Assembly (NCBI RefSeq): GCF_032854445.1
Contig: NC_088306.1
Coordinates: 14,567,386 to 14,631,385 of the forward strand
From: Liolophura sinensis
Taxonomy: Eukaryota; Mollusca; Polyplacophora; Chitonida; Chitonidae
Direction of reading: 5' to 3'
Length of the DNA stretch: 64,000 nucleotides
Positions 1 through 10,896 of this stretch are shown one piece after another. The notes under the pieces were generated by a model. The model was given only the letters and a program-made list of their open reading frames with translations. It was not told the DNA's origin and did not search any database. The position numbers and the translations under genes were made by a program. How positions within the stretch are numbered: the stretch's first letter is position 1; the number at the start of each line of letters is the position of its first letter.

Positions 1-55
1 TCACACTGTCGTCTCCGCTCTGGTTTTACCCTCAATGCCGTCTTTAATTATTATG

Positions 56-2227
56 TTCTAAAAAGAAAAAGGCAACAACGAACCAAATTATTCTTCCGTT
101 GTAAGGGAGAAATTTTTGTCAAACCTCAGTTCACCGGAGGCAGACTATCCTGACCATTTTACACCTGCTTACACCTGTAACCTAACCCCAGCTTAACATC
201 ATTAAGTAAGAGGGAGTTAGTTAGACAAATCCAGTCGGCATGACGAAACAAATGATGTTGCGTTTGTCACCTAACCCCAAAACTTAAAGTCAGTGTCACA
301 CTTGATGACATTGCCTTAGGGTTACATTTCATGACGGGAAATAAGAGCCAGAAAGAGGACGGAGTTCATCAGACGTCGTCAGCGTCTCAAAAGTTTCCCA
401 AAGTGAAATGAAAAAAATTAATATGTAGCATTTGGTTATTCAAAGGAAATATAATCTATCGTGTGAGCGAAAGTAGTGATCAAAACAAGTTATTAAATGA
501 ATGATTATTGCTTAGCGCCACATCGGCAATATTTCAACTATGTTCTGGCGAAAAACAAGTTATCAGTGAGGAAGACATTGTGGCAATTAAAACTTGATTT
601 ACTCAGTTTCATCGCCTTGAATCAACATTCTCTTTCTGTTGAATCTAAATAATAATGTGACTTGGATATTGTCTTCACTGACAATACAAAACAAACCCGT
701 TAGATGTCCATTCTTGTTTAATCAGTGCTTCAGGTGTCGATTTTATGGATTACAAGGAAACAAGTTAATTCCATAATATTTCCATCGTGTCCATGCAACA
801 TTTCAGTGCCACTCTGTAATGCATAACATCTACACAATATTAGCATTATCCAATTCCTATAACATAAGCAATTCAGTGTTATCATGTTGGAATATCAAAA
901 TGACTAAAAAAAACTATATTCTTCGTCTTTTAAACAACACAGACCCGTTTCAGTTTATTGTCAATATATACTGTCCGAATATACTTAACTGTAAGAATTT
1001 AAGTTCACCTTAGCGCATCAAACAATTGGATGCTTGATGCCATCCAGATGTGTGCATTTGTACATCCGCCGTACGCATACAAAATTCAGTTTTTCTGTGA
1101 ACATCTTGAGGCCATGGAAACTGATTTCTTCACATGTCTCCAGTCATCTTCTTACTAGATTAGCAAGTCTGATAATCCAACCATCTCTTTGCTATGTGCT
1201 AAAGATCAAATCCAGTCTAATAGATCGGAGTAACCGAAAATCTACACTGACACCTATGTAGTGTGAGCATCATTCTATGAAAATCATATACAGCAAATCT
1301 TTTAGAGTGACAGACCCGTTACCTCTGTTCAGTGTCAAACTCACAGCAATTATTTGTGCTCTCCAGTTTCTGATGGAACTACGGCCAATCCAGTCTTTTA
1401 TTTTCACTGAGTTTGTATCTTCTTCACAGGCTTTCGTGAATTTTTTTGTGGGTAAAATTGTCAACATTAATACTCGAAATACTTTTCCATTGTAACACGC
1501 GTAGTTACCGTTGAGTCTCTGGGTGCCAGCTAATATTGGTATACCTAGTTTACCATTGGCCGTTACAAACTTCCAATTGCCTGGCATTTAACCCTCTCTG
1601 CTCCCGTATCGTTCAAAGAGACAATTAGTTCAGTAAAACTCACAGGTATCTGGGAAAATGAATGGAATCATTCCGACAAAGGCAGGGGTTTTCAAGAACG
1701 TAATGCATTTGTCCCTTACTATTATTACTGTTTGTAGTTTACTCCTTCCAGCTTCTAACGCCAAAACGGTGATTCCCTAGTATGAAATGACACTTGCCAA
1801 GCAATGAAACCGTCCTGTAAGCCATTTGCATCTTGAGGTCTCGGTGTTTAGATATAATATGGTGATCTATTTGGTCCACAACTAAGTGTTGTGACGTCAT
1901 ATCACTCTTTTCATAAGAATTTCCCCTATTTCCCTATGGAACATTTCAAAACTAGGTATTTTACTGTAAATTCATCTCTGATTTACTATGTTTAAGATCA
2001 TTCTAATAATCATTTTAATGAAATTTTAAGAACTGAAAATAATATGAAAAACCTTTGAAAAATATGGTCCCAAACACCCACCTTAGAACCTTTTGACGGA
2101 ATTTCTCAGTAAGAAAAAAGTGTAAAAATAAATCTGTAAAAGTATTCCTGGAAACAGTTCTATGTTGCCTTTCATTTGAGACACACAGTGTATGTGACTG
2201 TATGTACACTTCAGGGATATTTTCTAC
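56..2227. other. 5' flank / presumed intron of the GPCR, no gene recognised
   Basis: AT-rich sequence without recognisable coding domains. The first 55 bp are the 3' end of interspersed family 1. Copy B is near-identical (45,394-47,560) but has many 1-nt indels. An 89-codon frame open in B (45,834-46,103) is shifted in A by two such indels, and I do not regard it as a gene. The GPCR 5' exon and promoter are not identifiable here. Confidence 0.6.
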
Positions 2228-2249
2228 GATTTCTTCTTTTTCTTTATAG
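2228..2249 (+). promoter_or_regulatory. 3' splice site before the GPCR coding exon
   Basis: A run of pyrimidines (TTTCTTCTTTTTCTTTATAG style) ends in AG at 2248-2249, 34 nt before the preferred ATG at 2284. This implies a 5' UTR exon upstream and a single coding exon. The same site is kept in copy B, with AG at about 47,581-47,582. Confidence 0.6.
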
Positions 2250-2283
2250 ACGTGCCATCGACCTGCAACGGAAAAAAACAGAT

Positions 2284-3405
2284 ATGGTGAACGCATCATT
2301 TGCTGATGAGATCTTTTCCAATGACTCCAACAACAACGGCTCCTGGTACCCAGACGAAATTACTCCAGCCCCACCGAAATCGGCTGTCTTTGCGTTCCCT
2401 TTTACTCTTCGTTCGTCTATTATCTCTTGTGTGACCATTGCCATGGCATGTTCTTCCGTCTTTGTCAATTCTCTTCTCCTGTGGGCAATCAAAAGGGTCG
2501 ACAACTCTGAGCTGAAGGCTAAACGGTTCATCATGAACTTGACCATAACAAATATGACCTTGCCAGTCATGTTTGCGTTAGATCCGTACTTCATATCCGC
2601 AATGGTATATATGAGCGGCAACATTGTTTCACCTGATATATGTCTACTTGGGATCTATGCCTCCATAGGCTCAGTTGTAACATATTCGCAAGTCGCGTGC
2701 GTTCTTGGTCTCGCTGGTGATCGCATTTATGCCATAGCTAAACCCCTAATCTACAGCACTGTTGGATACACTAGATCAGTGAAAATATGTTTTCTGATTC
2801 TACCTTGGACCTGTGGCGTAACCGTATGGGCTATCTTTATGTTTCTGACTTGGTCAAGCTTACCACCGTCTGGAATTCCAGGGGTTCCCATGTTTTGTCT
2901 GCACCTTCTAAACTCGTATTTAGAAGCTGAAGGGTCCAAAACCTTCGATAGTATTATTGCTGCAGCAAACGTCTTTTCCTTTATTATTTACATCTCCATT
3001 TTTGGTATACTTAAATACAAAGAACGCTCTATTCAAAATCTGTCGATGACGACTGCTAAGAAAACTACTCTTTCCTTGGCCCGAACCTATTTTCTGGTCA
3101 ACATCACAACGCTGGCTCTATATCTCCCTGGGCCCATTTTTAATATCCTTACCGAAAATGCTACGGGGGAGGCTCTTACCGCTGATTCCGCTAACATAGC
3201 AAGCGCTTTGTTTGTATTATACCTGGGAAACACATGTTTGGACCCGTTAATCCTGATGAGTCGAATACCGTCCATTCGTAAACGTTTACCGATCAGGTAC
3301 AAACCTAGTAAAGGCCAACATGAAAATAAAAAGGGCAATGAATCGGCACCAGCGACTGTCACACAAAAGACAGAGTTAAAAACTGACTCTACTTTAAGTG
3401 TATGA
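2284..3405 (+). CDS. Divergent class A (rhodopsin-like) G-protein-coupled receptor, intact exon
   Basis: A 373-codon open exon encodes a predicted plasma-membrane seven-helix receptor; the ligand is unknown. The N-terminus (about 40 residues) has three N-X-S sequons (N3, N13, N18). Helices lie near residues 42-66, 80-104, 119-149, 167-190, 222-244, 264-288 and 303-325. Class A landmarks seen are N62 (1.50), C120 (3.25) with C205 in loop 2, D146-R147-I148 at the DRY site, W175 (4.50), P282 (6.50) and D320-P321 at the NPxxY site. Oddities: N90 replaces the usual D2.50, DRY reads DRI, the helix 6 CWxP Trp is missing (LYLP), and NPxxY reads DPLIL. The tail is hydrophilic and Lys/Thr-rich. The start ATG at 2284 is preferred because a pyrimidine tract and TATAG acceptor end at 2249; the frame stays open to an ATG at 2176, but that would lie in the intron. 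No family can be named safely. Confidence 0.88.
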   Translation: MVNASFADEIFSNDSNNNGSWYPDEITPAPPKSAVFAFPFTLRSSIISCVTIAMACSSVFVNSLLLWAIKRVDNSELKAKRFIMNLTITNMTLPVMFALDPYFISAMVYMSGNIVSPDICLLGIYASIGSVVTYSQVACVLGLAGDRIYAIAKPLIYSTVGYTRSVKICFLILPWTCGVTVWAIFMFLTWSSLPPSGIPGVPMFCLHLLNSYLEAEGSKTFDSIIAAANVFSFIIYISIFGILKYKERSIQNLSMTTAKKTTLSLARTYFLVNITTLALYLPGPIFNILTENATGEALTADSANIASALFVLYLGNTCLDPLILMSRIPSIRKRLPIRYKPSKGQHENKKGNESAPATVTQKTELKTDSTLSV

Positions 3406-4228
3406 ATCACAATTTTGAAATCATTTACCATATTTTCAGATTCCTCCCTAGAATCCTTAATTTGTTACATGGATTGACCAAAATACCACTAAGGTATACT
3501 GATTACAGTTCCGACCACATCAAAACAGAAAGTTATCATATGTTTTACCGCGTATCTATCGGCTGTCTCTTGCATTGTTACTGCGTTTTTTGCCCATCCC
3601 CGTTAGCTTAATCACCGGGGCTGTTTACAAGGGTAAACAACATGGTCAACATAGTCCCTGGGAGAACATCTTGTAAGCCAAACACCATCGCTACCTCAGG
3701 TCTATTGCCGAACTGTCGCCGAACTATCGCCAGTAAATTAACGGCCTTTCCGCACCAATTGTCTTAAATGTATATGGAATGCGTGTCAAGCTCGTAACTC
3801 TTCCAAATATGGAAATATCCGGGCAATCTTTATTGTCTCTACTCTAAACAACCGCGTGAGCACATATGCAAACATTACATGATGTTGTAAATCTATGTTT
3901 AAATTTCAGTGTCTAAGTTGGGTGTCTAATCTCACCAGAATCACTACGGCGTCCGTTTCGTATTATTGTACACCTAAGACAACCGTTCCCACGAAATCTC
4001 CATGAATTGTATTGTACCTTACATATATGTCATAGGCTGTTTTTGTGCAGTACGTGTAAATGTACACTAGTAAATTATATTATTTATAGATGAATACATT
4101 GAACATATAAATTATCAAAATACACTTTTGCTAAATTTGAGCTAATGTAGATTGTGTGTCTTTGTATTCGTTCAGTGTTGCAAAATATGTGTCATTGTAT
4201 AAAAGAAAATGTTATTCATTTGTAGATA
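3406..4228. other. GPCR 3' flank
   Basis: Presumed 3' UTR and intergenic sequence. No domain, RNA gene or repeat could be recognised. The B equivalent is 48,738-49,560. Confidence 0.5.
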
Positions 4229-4345
4229 TTGTGTTATATTTGCCACTTTGTAAGCATTTACATGAATAGTGAGAAAAGAACTCTATCACACCGTCATCTC
4301 TACTCCGGTTTTAATGTCTGTGCTGTAAGTCTTTTATATTATAGT
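4229..4345 (+). repeat. Interspersed family 1 fragment
   Basis: It has the motif order of family 1: GCATTTACATGAAtAGT, then CACaCCGTCaTC, then CTCcGGTTTTA, then TGCTGTAAGTCTTT. The middle of the unit is missing. It recurs in copy B at about 49,562-49,680. Confidence 0.6.
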
Positions 4346-4489
4346 CCTGGGCAAACCAAGATTCTGCTGGTTTCTTTGCATTTAATGTTATTCTATGTAA
4401 AATATGATGACAACAGAGTAGTTTGAGTAATTCTTGATAAGTGAAGGAAATTGTAAGTCACTGCATTTTTTTTTTACCTTATTGTGTTT

Positions 4490-4616
4490 AAGGCATGGTG
4501 ACTGAGGTAAACTGAGAAGAGGCCGTAATTCGCCGGTTACTTGTGGCCATTTTTCAACTATTGTATCACAATGTGGTCGCTCCTCTGGTTTCTACTCTCT
4601 ATACCATAAGTATCTC
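4490..4616 (+). repeat. Interspersed family 1 fragment
   Basis: It shows GAGGTAAACTGA, AGAGGCCGTA, CGCCGGTTAC, TGGCCATTT, then GTGGTCGCTCCTCTGGTTT and CTCTCTATaC, in the family 1 order. The B copy is at about 49,820-49,945. Confidence 0.65.
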
Positions 4617-5386
4617 AGATTGTATACCTAATACGGTATGGATCTGTCGTCTGGTAGCATTTCATCCAACCTCACAAGTGATTGATTCAAAATCTAATGG
4701 TTCAAGGATTCTCCCTCAAACGCCTTCACTCTTCACTTTCTAAAATTCTGCAATGTGTATAACATGCTTGTTGGCAATTATGGACAGACCGTTCAAGACC
4801 TTAATTATTCGTCCAAGCCGAAAGCTGAAAGCCTCTTGTTTTTGCTCGGACACTTGATACATTCATTTTGACAGTACTTTTAGTCGTTTTTCTAGAAAAC
4901 TACAAATTTCAGAATGTCGAGATTTGGCAGAAAAATTCTCGGGGATGTTATCTTGTACGGTTTTAACGTTCGTTGTTCTAGGTCACTCAGTTTGGCGCTC
5001 ATATATTGGATTTTGAACAAAGGCTATAACTTTAAATGGACAGAATCTTCTGGAATTTAATATAGAAGTACGGCGATATTAGTTATACAAAATTAGGGCG
5101 ATATTAGTTACATAAAAATTAAAATCCGCAATTCTAGTTTGCAATTGCTCATTATAAAAAAAAATCAGATTTTTTTTTTGTTCTAGACAAGACATTTAGT
5201 TCAAAATAATAAAATGAATAATTTCCAAGTCGAATAAACATACTATAAGTATATCTCAGCCGCACTTTGATTGCAACCGTTCATAAAACCATCATATTGA
5301 GGCAAACACGTGAAAGCTTATATAGCCTCTAGACAAATGCTATTGTTCATAATACTGTTGTTTTTTCTTATTTTTTATATATTCTA
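4617..5386. other. Non-coding AT-rich stretch
   Basis: No recognisable gene or repeat. Copy B lacks about 27 bp near 4,622-4,648. The B equivalent is about 49,946-50,693. Confidence 0.4.
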
Positions 5387-5530
5387 GAGCCTCATGAATA
5401 TCTCGATAAAACGACTGAACAAAAATTCACACAGTACTGTCCCCATGTCCCCAAAAGTTTGGATCTATGGAAACCGTTTTCTGAAGGCAAAAAAGAGCAT
5501 TTTGAGATACATTTTATTGTTAAAAATTGA
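5387..5530 (+). CDS. Possible terminal coding exon (about 47 codons), unknown protein
   Basis: A long pyrimidine tract and TTCTAG acceptor (AG 5,386-5,387) precede a 47-codon frame that ends at TGA 5,528-5,530. The peptide is hydrophilic, with Lys/Glu/His clusters and a CPHVPKSLDLWKPF core. Copy B keeps the acceptor, the frame and the stop (50,694-50,837) with a single Q/H change visible near residue 16. No family is recognised. It could be the last exon of a gene whose other exons are not identifiable here, or a chance frame. Open frames on the opposite strand are probably shadows. Confidence 0.25.
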   Translation, partial: EPHEYLDKTTEQKFTQYCPHVPKSLDLWKPFSEGKKEHFEIHFIVKN

Positions 5531-5759
5531 CAGAATATGGTGTCACGCGATAATTTACACAACAACACAAGAGGAATCTGCAGTTCAGACTTAATTTTCC
5601 CGGAAATCAGAAAAGCCAATGAACAGGGCAGTTCACCCTGCAACGTCTTCAGGAGTTGTCTGTCTTGAATAGCTTCTGCTGGTTTTTGCCCACCCTTTAT
5701 GAAACACAACGCTACGTAATCACACTTCCGCAACTAGATATGGATCATAGAGAAACTTA

Positions 5760-6202
5760 AGTACATTGTATACTTGCACGCCAAGCCATCATAGAATTAC
5801 CACTTATCCCGGTTATTGTACCGATTGTATAGAGCTGAGAATGTGTGGCATTTTAGAAAGCTAAACTTTCATATTACAAATTTTATTCTCGCATTCGATC
5901 ATTACGCCTGTGTTGTCTTACATGTATTACATCGGTTCGATGTATGGTTTATTCTCGGATAGTCTTTGTCTCTTGTCCATAAACCTGAACGCCGACATAA
6001 AAGTGAAGAAGTGTCGAGTGCGATTTTAAACACCAGTCAACCAATCAATAAATCCAAATCCGTCTGAATAGTGCAAGTGGACGCGAGAGAGTAGACAACT
6101 CCAGTATTCTTATGTGTAGCCGTCTTGGCTGTACATTGTTGTAGAGCTAAGGGAAATAACTCTTAGGCTCTATACAAGCGGTAATTCCATTTGCTTTCCG
6201 CA
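5760..6202. other. No gene seen
   Basis: Ordinary AT-rich sequence. A short SINE-tail-like remnant (GAGTGCGATTTTAAACACCAGTCAACCAATC, split here in the middle by mismatches) lies near 6,016-6,055. The B equivalent is about 51,066-51,505. Confidence 0.4.
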
Positions 6203-6475
6203 CTCTAGTAGTTAGCGTGCTAGAGTAGTATAATAGCCAAGGAGTATTATCTCAGTAAGAAGTGGCTGTGAGTTCAAGTCCAACTCACTCCCCAGTCTTG
6301 CTGACTTCCTACCCAGTCGCATGTGAGACGTTCTCTCAGCAACCTGCGGATGGTTGTGAGTTTCCTCTGAACACTGCCCGGTTTCGACCGGGCAGTGTTA
6401 ATGATGGCCGCCGTGGTATATGTGAAATATTCTTGAGTACGGCGTAAAACACCAATTAAGTAAATAAATAAATAC
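6203..6475 (+). mobile_element. tRNA-headed SINE (family S), copy A, with template-switch hairpin
   Basis: The order matches the full element at 23,245-23,514: a decayed tRNA-like head, a B-box-like GAGTTCAAGTCC, a CCTGCGGATGGTTGTG core, ATTCTTGAGTACGGCGTAAA, and a tail of AAT/AAAT repeats. The usual CTCCCACCATA segment is replaced by an inverted copy of the adjacent CCCGGT. This makes a perfect hairpin with 13-bp arms at 6,370-6,382 and 6,387-6,399 and a TTCG loop. Confidence 0.8.
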
Positions 6476-6479
6476 AATA

Positions 6480-7470
6480 CATATGCTTACATTTATGGCA
6501 GCAACTAATCTGTGATGGGTAGACTGGGTGAGAGTAGCCGCTAGTCCATCGTTTCCAATTATACAGTTATATAAACAGCTCATTTAATCTAATGTCGTTT
6601 AATCCTATACTGACATGACTCATTCGCATTACCAAGTAACCAGCAGTCAGTCCTGTTAAGAAACAGCAAAGACATTCCAATCATAACATGGAGTTATATT
6701 CAAATGTAAAATTCTGGTACAAATGTAAATGGACAAGAGACATTTACAGTCAAAAAAAACCCCTAAAACATCGCCAATGAAAAATATGGAAACAAAGTGT
6801 TTATTTGATGGATACCCGTAAGTAAGGTGGCCTTTATAACCAGAATTTCAACAAAACCAACAACAACATGTGTACATATTATCTCATTGAATTTTGGGCG
6901 ACTTGTCTTCAGGCGTTTTCTGCTCTTTAACGTAAACAAGGTGAGGGGTGAAACCACATACGCCAGTCAGAATTCATCAGTGAGTAGACCACCTCCAGCC
7001 TTGGACAAAACATTTGTCTCTCTCCATCCAGTGAATCACCATAACTAACCCATGTATCAATGGAAACAATGCATCTAAAATCACCCAAACGGCCCCACTA
7101 ACAATGGGGAACATGGCTCATGACGCCATAACGCCATCCAGATGTTATCTAAATAGGCATAAAAGTGATATTTAATGGGCAATGAGTGATGGACTTTATC
7201 CCTGAGTTATTTTCCCTTAGACAACTTCCAGATGGCGCTATACCTTGGTCTTGGGTCATCACTGAGTACTGTATCCATTTGCTAATAGAGCCGTATATGT
7301 GGTTTTAGAGGGAATCCTTCTCATGCCTTATACCACTTGAAACTCTTTCTGCGGAGGAATTCTGTACATATCATTTGGTAAACGTGTTCAGTTCCTTCCA
7401 TAGGACGATAGCATTCTCTGGGCACTCCGATTTCCTCCACGAACGAAACTGATCACCTCTAAATCTAGAC
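6480..7470. other. No gene seen
   Basis: AT-rich sequence with short open frames on both strands and no recognisable domain. The B equivalent is about 51,757-52,755. Confidence 0.4.
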
Positions 7471-7474
7471 TTCA

Positions 7475-7575
7475 AAACATACAATCGTATGCCAGCTGTC
7501 ATCCAAAATGGACCTTCCAGATCAATCACAAGGTCAATGGCCAAAACAAAGTTCAACACAAACCACCAAAGACTT
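7475..7575 (+). repeat. Interspersed family 2 fragment (5' half)
   Basis: It shares with 42,680-42,930 the order CGTAtGCCAGCTGTCA, AATGGACcTTCCAGaTCAAT, CAAaaCAAaGTTCAACACAAA and CCACCAAAG. The B copy is at about 52,757-52,855. Confidence 0.6.
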
Positions 7576-7579
7576 GAGG

Positions 7580-8930
7580 CAGAAATTAAGACAGATTCGT
7601 GCAAAGATGACCAGTGAAAAGGATTCAGCGATACTAAAAGACACAATGAATGTTCTCTGCGAATAAATGAAATTAATTTTTTAGTGTCCAGATCATAAAT
7701 TCGCCATTAAGCACCAATTAATAAATTAATCAAACTACCAGTATGTCAGTTTCTTTATATTTGGTGATTGAAACACGGAAAAAGTTTTTCATGGCAATTC
7801 AGTATGTCGGTAAAATTTAAAAGAAATGTCAGCAAATAACTTCACTTTAGTTATTTCAGACGAGCAGCCCAAACAGACCTAAACGGCTACATCCACTTGT
7901 TTCTGACGTTCTTGGTAACTAAATAGTTGATCTTAAAATCTTACATTGTTACGGCAGTCGTACCTTACTCTCATACAATCTACATGTATATGGCAAAAAG
8001 GCGTGAATTTGCAGCAGAAACAAGTGCGTTCCGGGGTAATGGGAAAAAAATCATAACATGGAGGCTTTACCAATTTTAAAGAATACTTGAAACGCTTTGG
8101 TTTTATTTCTTAATGTGCAGATGATCATGTGTAATACCGTATAACAGTACAAACAAATTTTTCCACTCATTTTGGTGAGGTAAAAATGGCTTCGAAGTAC
8201 AGTTTTCGTAATGCCATGACGGTCACTCCGGAAATTAAGTAGCTTGCAGTGGTGACGTCAACGATGATCCCTGTTTAAAAAGATCTGTGGAGGACAAACC
8301 GAACGGATGTGTGCGGGGCTGTAGGAAACAGACCAAATGGGGCGCGGAGGGGGCTCTAATCTGGCCCGAGAAGCCATGCATTTATTTGTGTACTTTGCCC
8401 ACACCATAGCGACACGGTTTACCAGGCTCGGGGCACTTTGGGGATGTTGACCGAGTTCGGGGCAAGATTAAGGGTGACCTGATTTCTGAAAAAAAATCCG
8501 ACCGTCGACGGAAAATATGTATAATATATAGGGGTAATTATTGGGTATAGATAATAAACGACTTTTTTAACAAAAATTGCGGAGCATAATTTTCTTCATT
8601 TGGCATAGAAACATCATGTTTGTTTGTTCCTTTTCATGTATCCTTTAACGATGTACGCGATTTTTACTTATCTGAACTGTGATATCTCAGTTACATTACA
8701 ATACAACGATAACAAAGTACGCCTTTCATACTCTGAGTCCGATAATCTTTCGCTATAAATATATATATATATATCCATATGTCCTTCCGTAATATCATAC
8801 ACTAGGGAGTTGTTGTTATAATTTTAATCAGTGTACAAATCAGCCTTTAAGCTTTCAAGTATGTATAGACATGTATGTAGTTGCGCTTTAATTTGAATTA
8901 TTCATATATCCAACGTGGCAATTTCATTTA
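7580..8930. other. No gene seen; AT microsatellite near 8,757-8,774
   Basis: Non-coding sequence. A short ATATAT run here corresponds to a long pure AT run in copy B (54,027-54,086). A TGACGTCA palindrome lies near 8,249; it could bind CREB-type factors but has no other promoter context. The B equivalent is about 52,856-54,240. Confidence 0.5.
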
Positions 8931-8935
8931 GCCCG

Positions 8936-8972
8936 GTTTTCTCCCACCGTAATGCTGGTCTCCGTAATGCAG
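8936..8972 (+). mobile_element. Fragment of SINE core
   Basis: GCCCGGTTTTCTCCCACC followed by GTAATGCTGG matches the middle of the family S SINE. Head and tail are absent. The B copy is at about 54,243-54,280. Confidence 0.55.
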
Positions 8973-9063
8973 GAGGCATACACCACCTTATATGAACAGA
9001 TTTATAAGATACCAGCCATTTTCATTTACAAGAGAAATGTATTTCTTTTAGCAGTTATGCAAC

Positions 9064-9272
9064 TTGGAGTGAATCTAAACGTGAAATCAGACATTCGCAT
9101 ACCAGCAGAGAACCAGAATGGACGTTCCCGGTCAGTAATCGCAAGACCAATTTCCAACACGATGTTCAAAATGTTCTAGGCCAATCATTAAGCAGCTGGT
9201 TTAACTTACCTACTCAAGTAATTCGGTGAAAGTAGTTAGATGTTTTATTTTTTATAATGCCGCCAAGTATTA
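9064..9272 (+). repeat. Interspersed family 2 copy present only in duplication copy A
   Basis: ACATTCGCATACCAGC, AATGGACGTTCCCGGTCA, ATCGCAAGACCAATTTCC and AACACGATGTTC mark family 2. The flanks join directly in copy B near 54,372, so about 209 bp are either an insertion in A or a loss in B. Confidence 0.75.
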
Positions 9273-9288
9273 ATTACCATTATCTAGT

Positions 9289-10690
9289 CTCACAACTGCT
9301 TTATGCTGTGCTCCCTACAGTCAGCAGACATTTTCAGTTGATTTATCCTCCTTGGAGCAGGGTTGACATTATAGGGGTGACAGCTTGTGTGTTAGAAGTA
9401 ACTGCTTTATGCTGTGCTGCTTACAGTCAGCAGACATTTTCAGTTGATTAATCCTCCTTGGAGCAGGGGTTACATTATAGGGGTGACAGCTTGTGTGTTA
9501 GAAGTAACTGCCTACAGTCAGCACACATTTTCAGGTGATTTACCGTCCTTGGAGCACGGTTGACATTATAGGGGTGACAGCTTGTGTGTTAGAAGTAATT
9601 GCCTACAGTCAGCAGACATTTTCAGTTGATTTACCATCCTTGGAGCATGACTGACATTATAGGGGTGACAGTTTGTGTGTTAGAAATAACTGCTTTATGC
9701 TGTGCTGCCTACAGTCAGCAGACATTTTCAGTTGATTTATCCTCCTTGGAGCAGGGCTGACATTATAGGGGTGACAGCTTGTGTGTTAGAAGTAACTGCC
9801 TATAGTCAGCAGACATTTTCAGTTGATTTTTCCTCCTTGGAGCAGGGTTGACATTATAGGGGTGGCAGCTTGTGTGTTAGAAGTAACTGCCTCCAGTCAG
9901 CAGACATTTTCGGTTGATTTCTCCTGCTTGGAGCAGGGTTGACATTATAGGGGTGACAGCTTATGTGTTAGAAGTAATTGCCTACAGTCAGCAGACATTT
10001 TCATTTGATTTCTCCTGCTTGGAGCAGGGCTGACATTATAGGGGTGGCAGCTTGTGTGTTAGAAGTAACTGCCTACAGTCAGCACACATTTTCAGTTGAT
10101 TTACCGTCCTTGGAGCAGGGTTGACATTATAGGCGTGACAGCTTGTGTATTAGAAGTAACTGGTTTATGCTGTGCTGCCTACAGTCAGCAGACATTTTCA
10201 GTTGATTTATCCTCCTTGGAGCAGGGTTGACATTATAGGGGTGACAGCTTGTGTGTTAGAAGTAACTGCCTACAGTCAGCAGACATTTTCAGTTGATTTA
10301 TCCTCCTTGGAGTAGGGGTGACAGCTTGTGTGTTAGAAGTAACTGCCTACAGTCAGCAGACATTTTCAGTTGATTTATCCTCCTTGGAGTAGGGGTGACA
10401 GCTTGTGTGTTAGAAGTAGGCCTAACTGTCTATAGTCAGCAGACATTTTCAGTTGATTTATCCTCCTTGGAGTAGGGGTGACAGCTTGTGTGTTAGAAGT
10501 AACTGTCTATAGTCAGCAGACATTTTCAGTTGATTTCCCGTCTTTGGAGCAGGGTTGACATTATAGGGGTGACAGCTTATGTGTTAGAAGTACCGGTAAT
10601 TACTTTATGCTGTGCTGCTTACAGTCAGCAGACATTTTCAGTTGATTTATCCTCCTTTTAACAGGGTTGACATTATAGGAGTGATTGGAC
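9289..10690 (+). repeat. Minisatellite, about 90-106 bp unit, about 14 units (copy A)
   Basis: The unit carries CAGTCAGCAGACATTTTCAG, TTGATTTATCCTCCTTGGAG, ACATTATAGGGGTGACAGCT and TGTGTGTTAGAAGTAACTG. Long units also include GCTTTATGCTGTGCTG (about 106 bp); short units lack it (about 90 bp). Three or four units near 10,310-10,500 are further shortened by loss of the CAGGGTTGACATTATA segment. No coding frame persists across units. Confidence 0.95.
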
Positions 10691-10835
10691 GTTCACGCTG
10701 TGCTCAAGAATATTTCACTTATGCGACGGCAGCCAGAACTACGGTGTGGGGAAATCAGGCAGAGACCGGGTGAAACCCACGGCCAATTACTGTAAGATGG
10801 CAAGTACGCATGGCGAATCATCGAATGAACGAGCT
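10690..10835 (-). mobile_element. Decayed SINE fragment, minus strand
   Basis: CTCAAGAATATTTCACTTAT, then CGACGGCAGCCA and CCGGGTGAAACCCACGGCC are the reverse complement of the family S 3' half. It is absent from copy B. Confidence 0.65.
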
Positions 10836-10896
10836 CTCTTCCAAGTGAGTTGTAGAAAATGGTACTTTACTTCACATAATACTTTGCACTATCTCA

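Noticed and set aside
2244-3431. Minus-strand frames of 94-126 codons opposite the GPCR
   Set aside because: Shadows of the receptor exon; the plus frame has clear helices and class A motifs.
5392-5733. 113-codon minus-strand frame
   Set aside because: It overlaps the candidate plus-strand exon and has no recognisable domain; not enough to call a gene.
8249-8256. TGACGTCA as a regulatory CRE
   Set aside because: A single palindromic 8-mer with no promoter or gene next to it.
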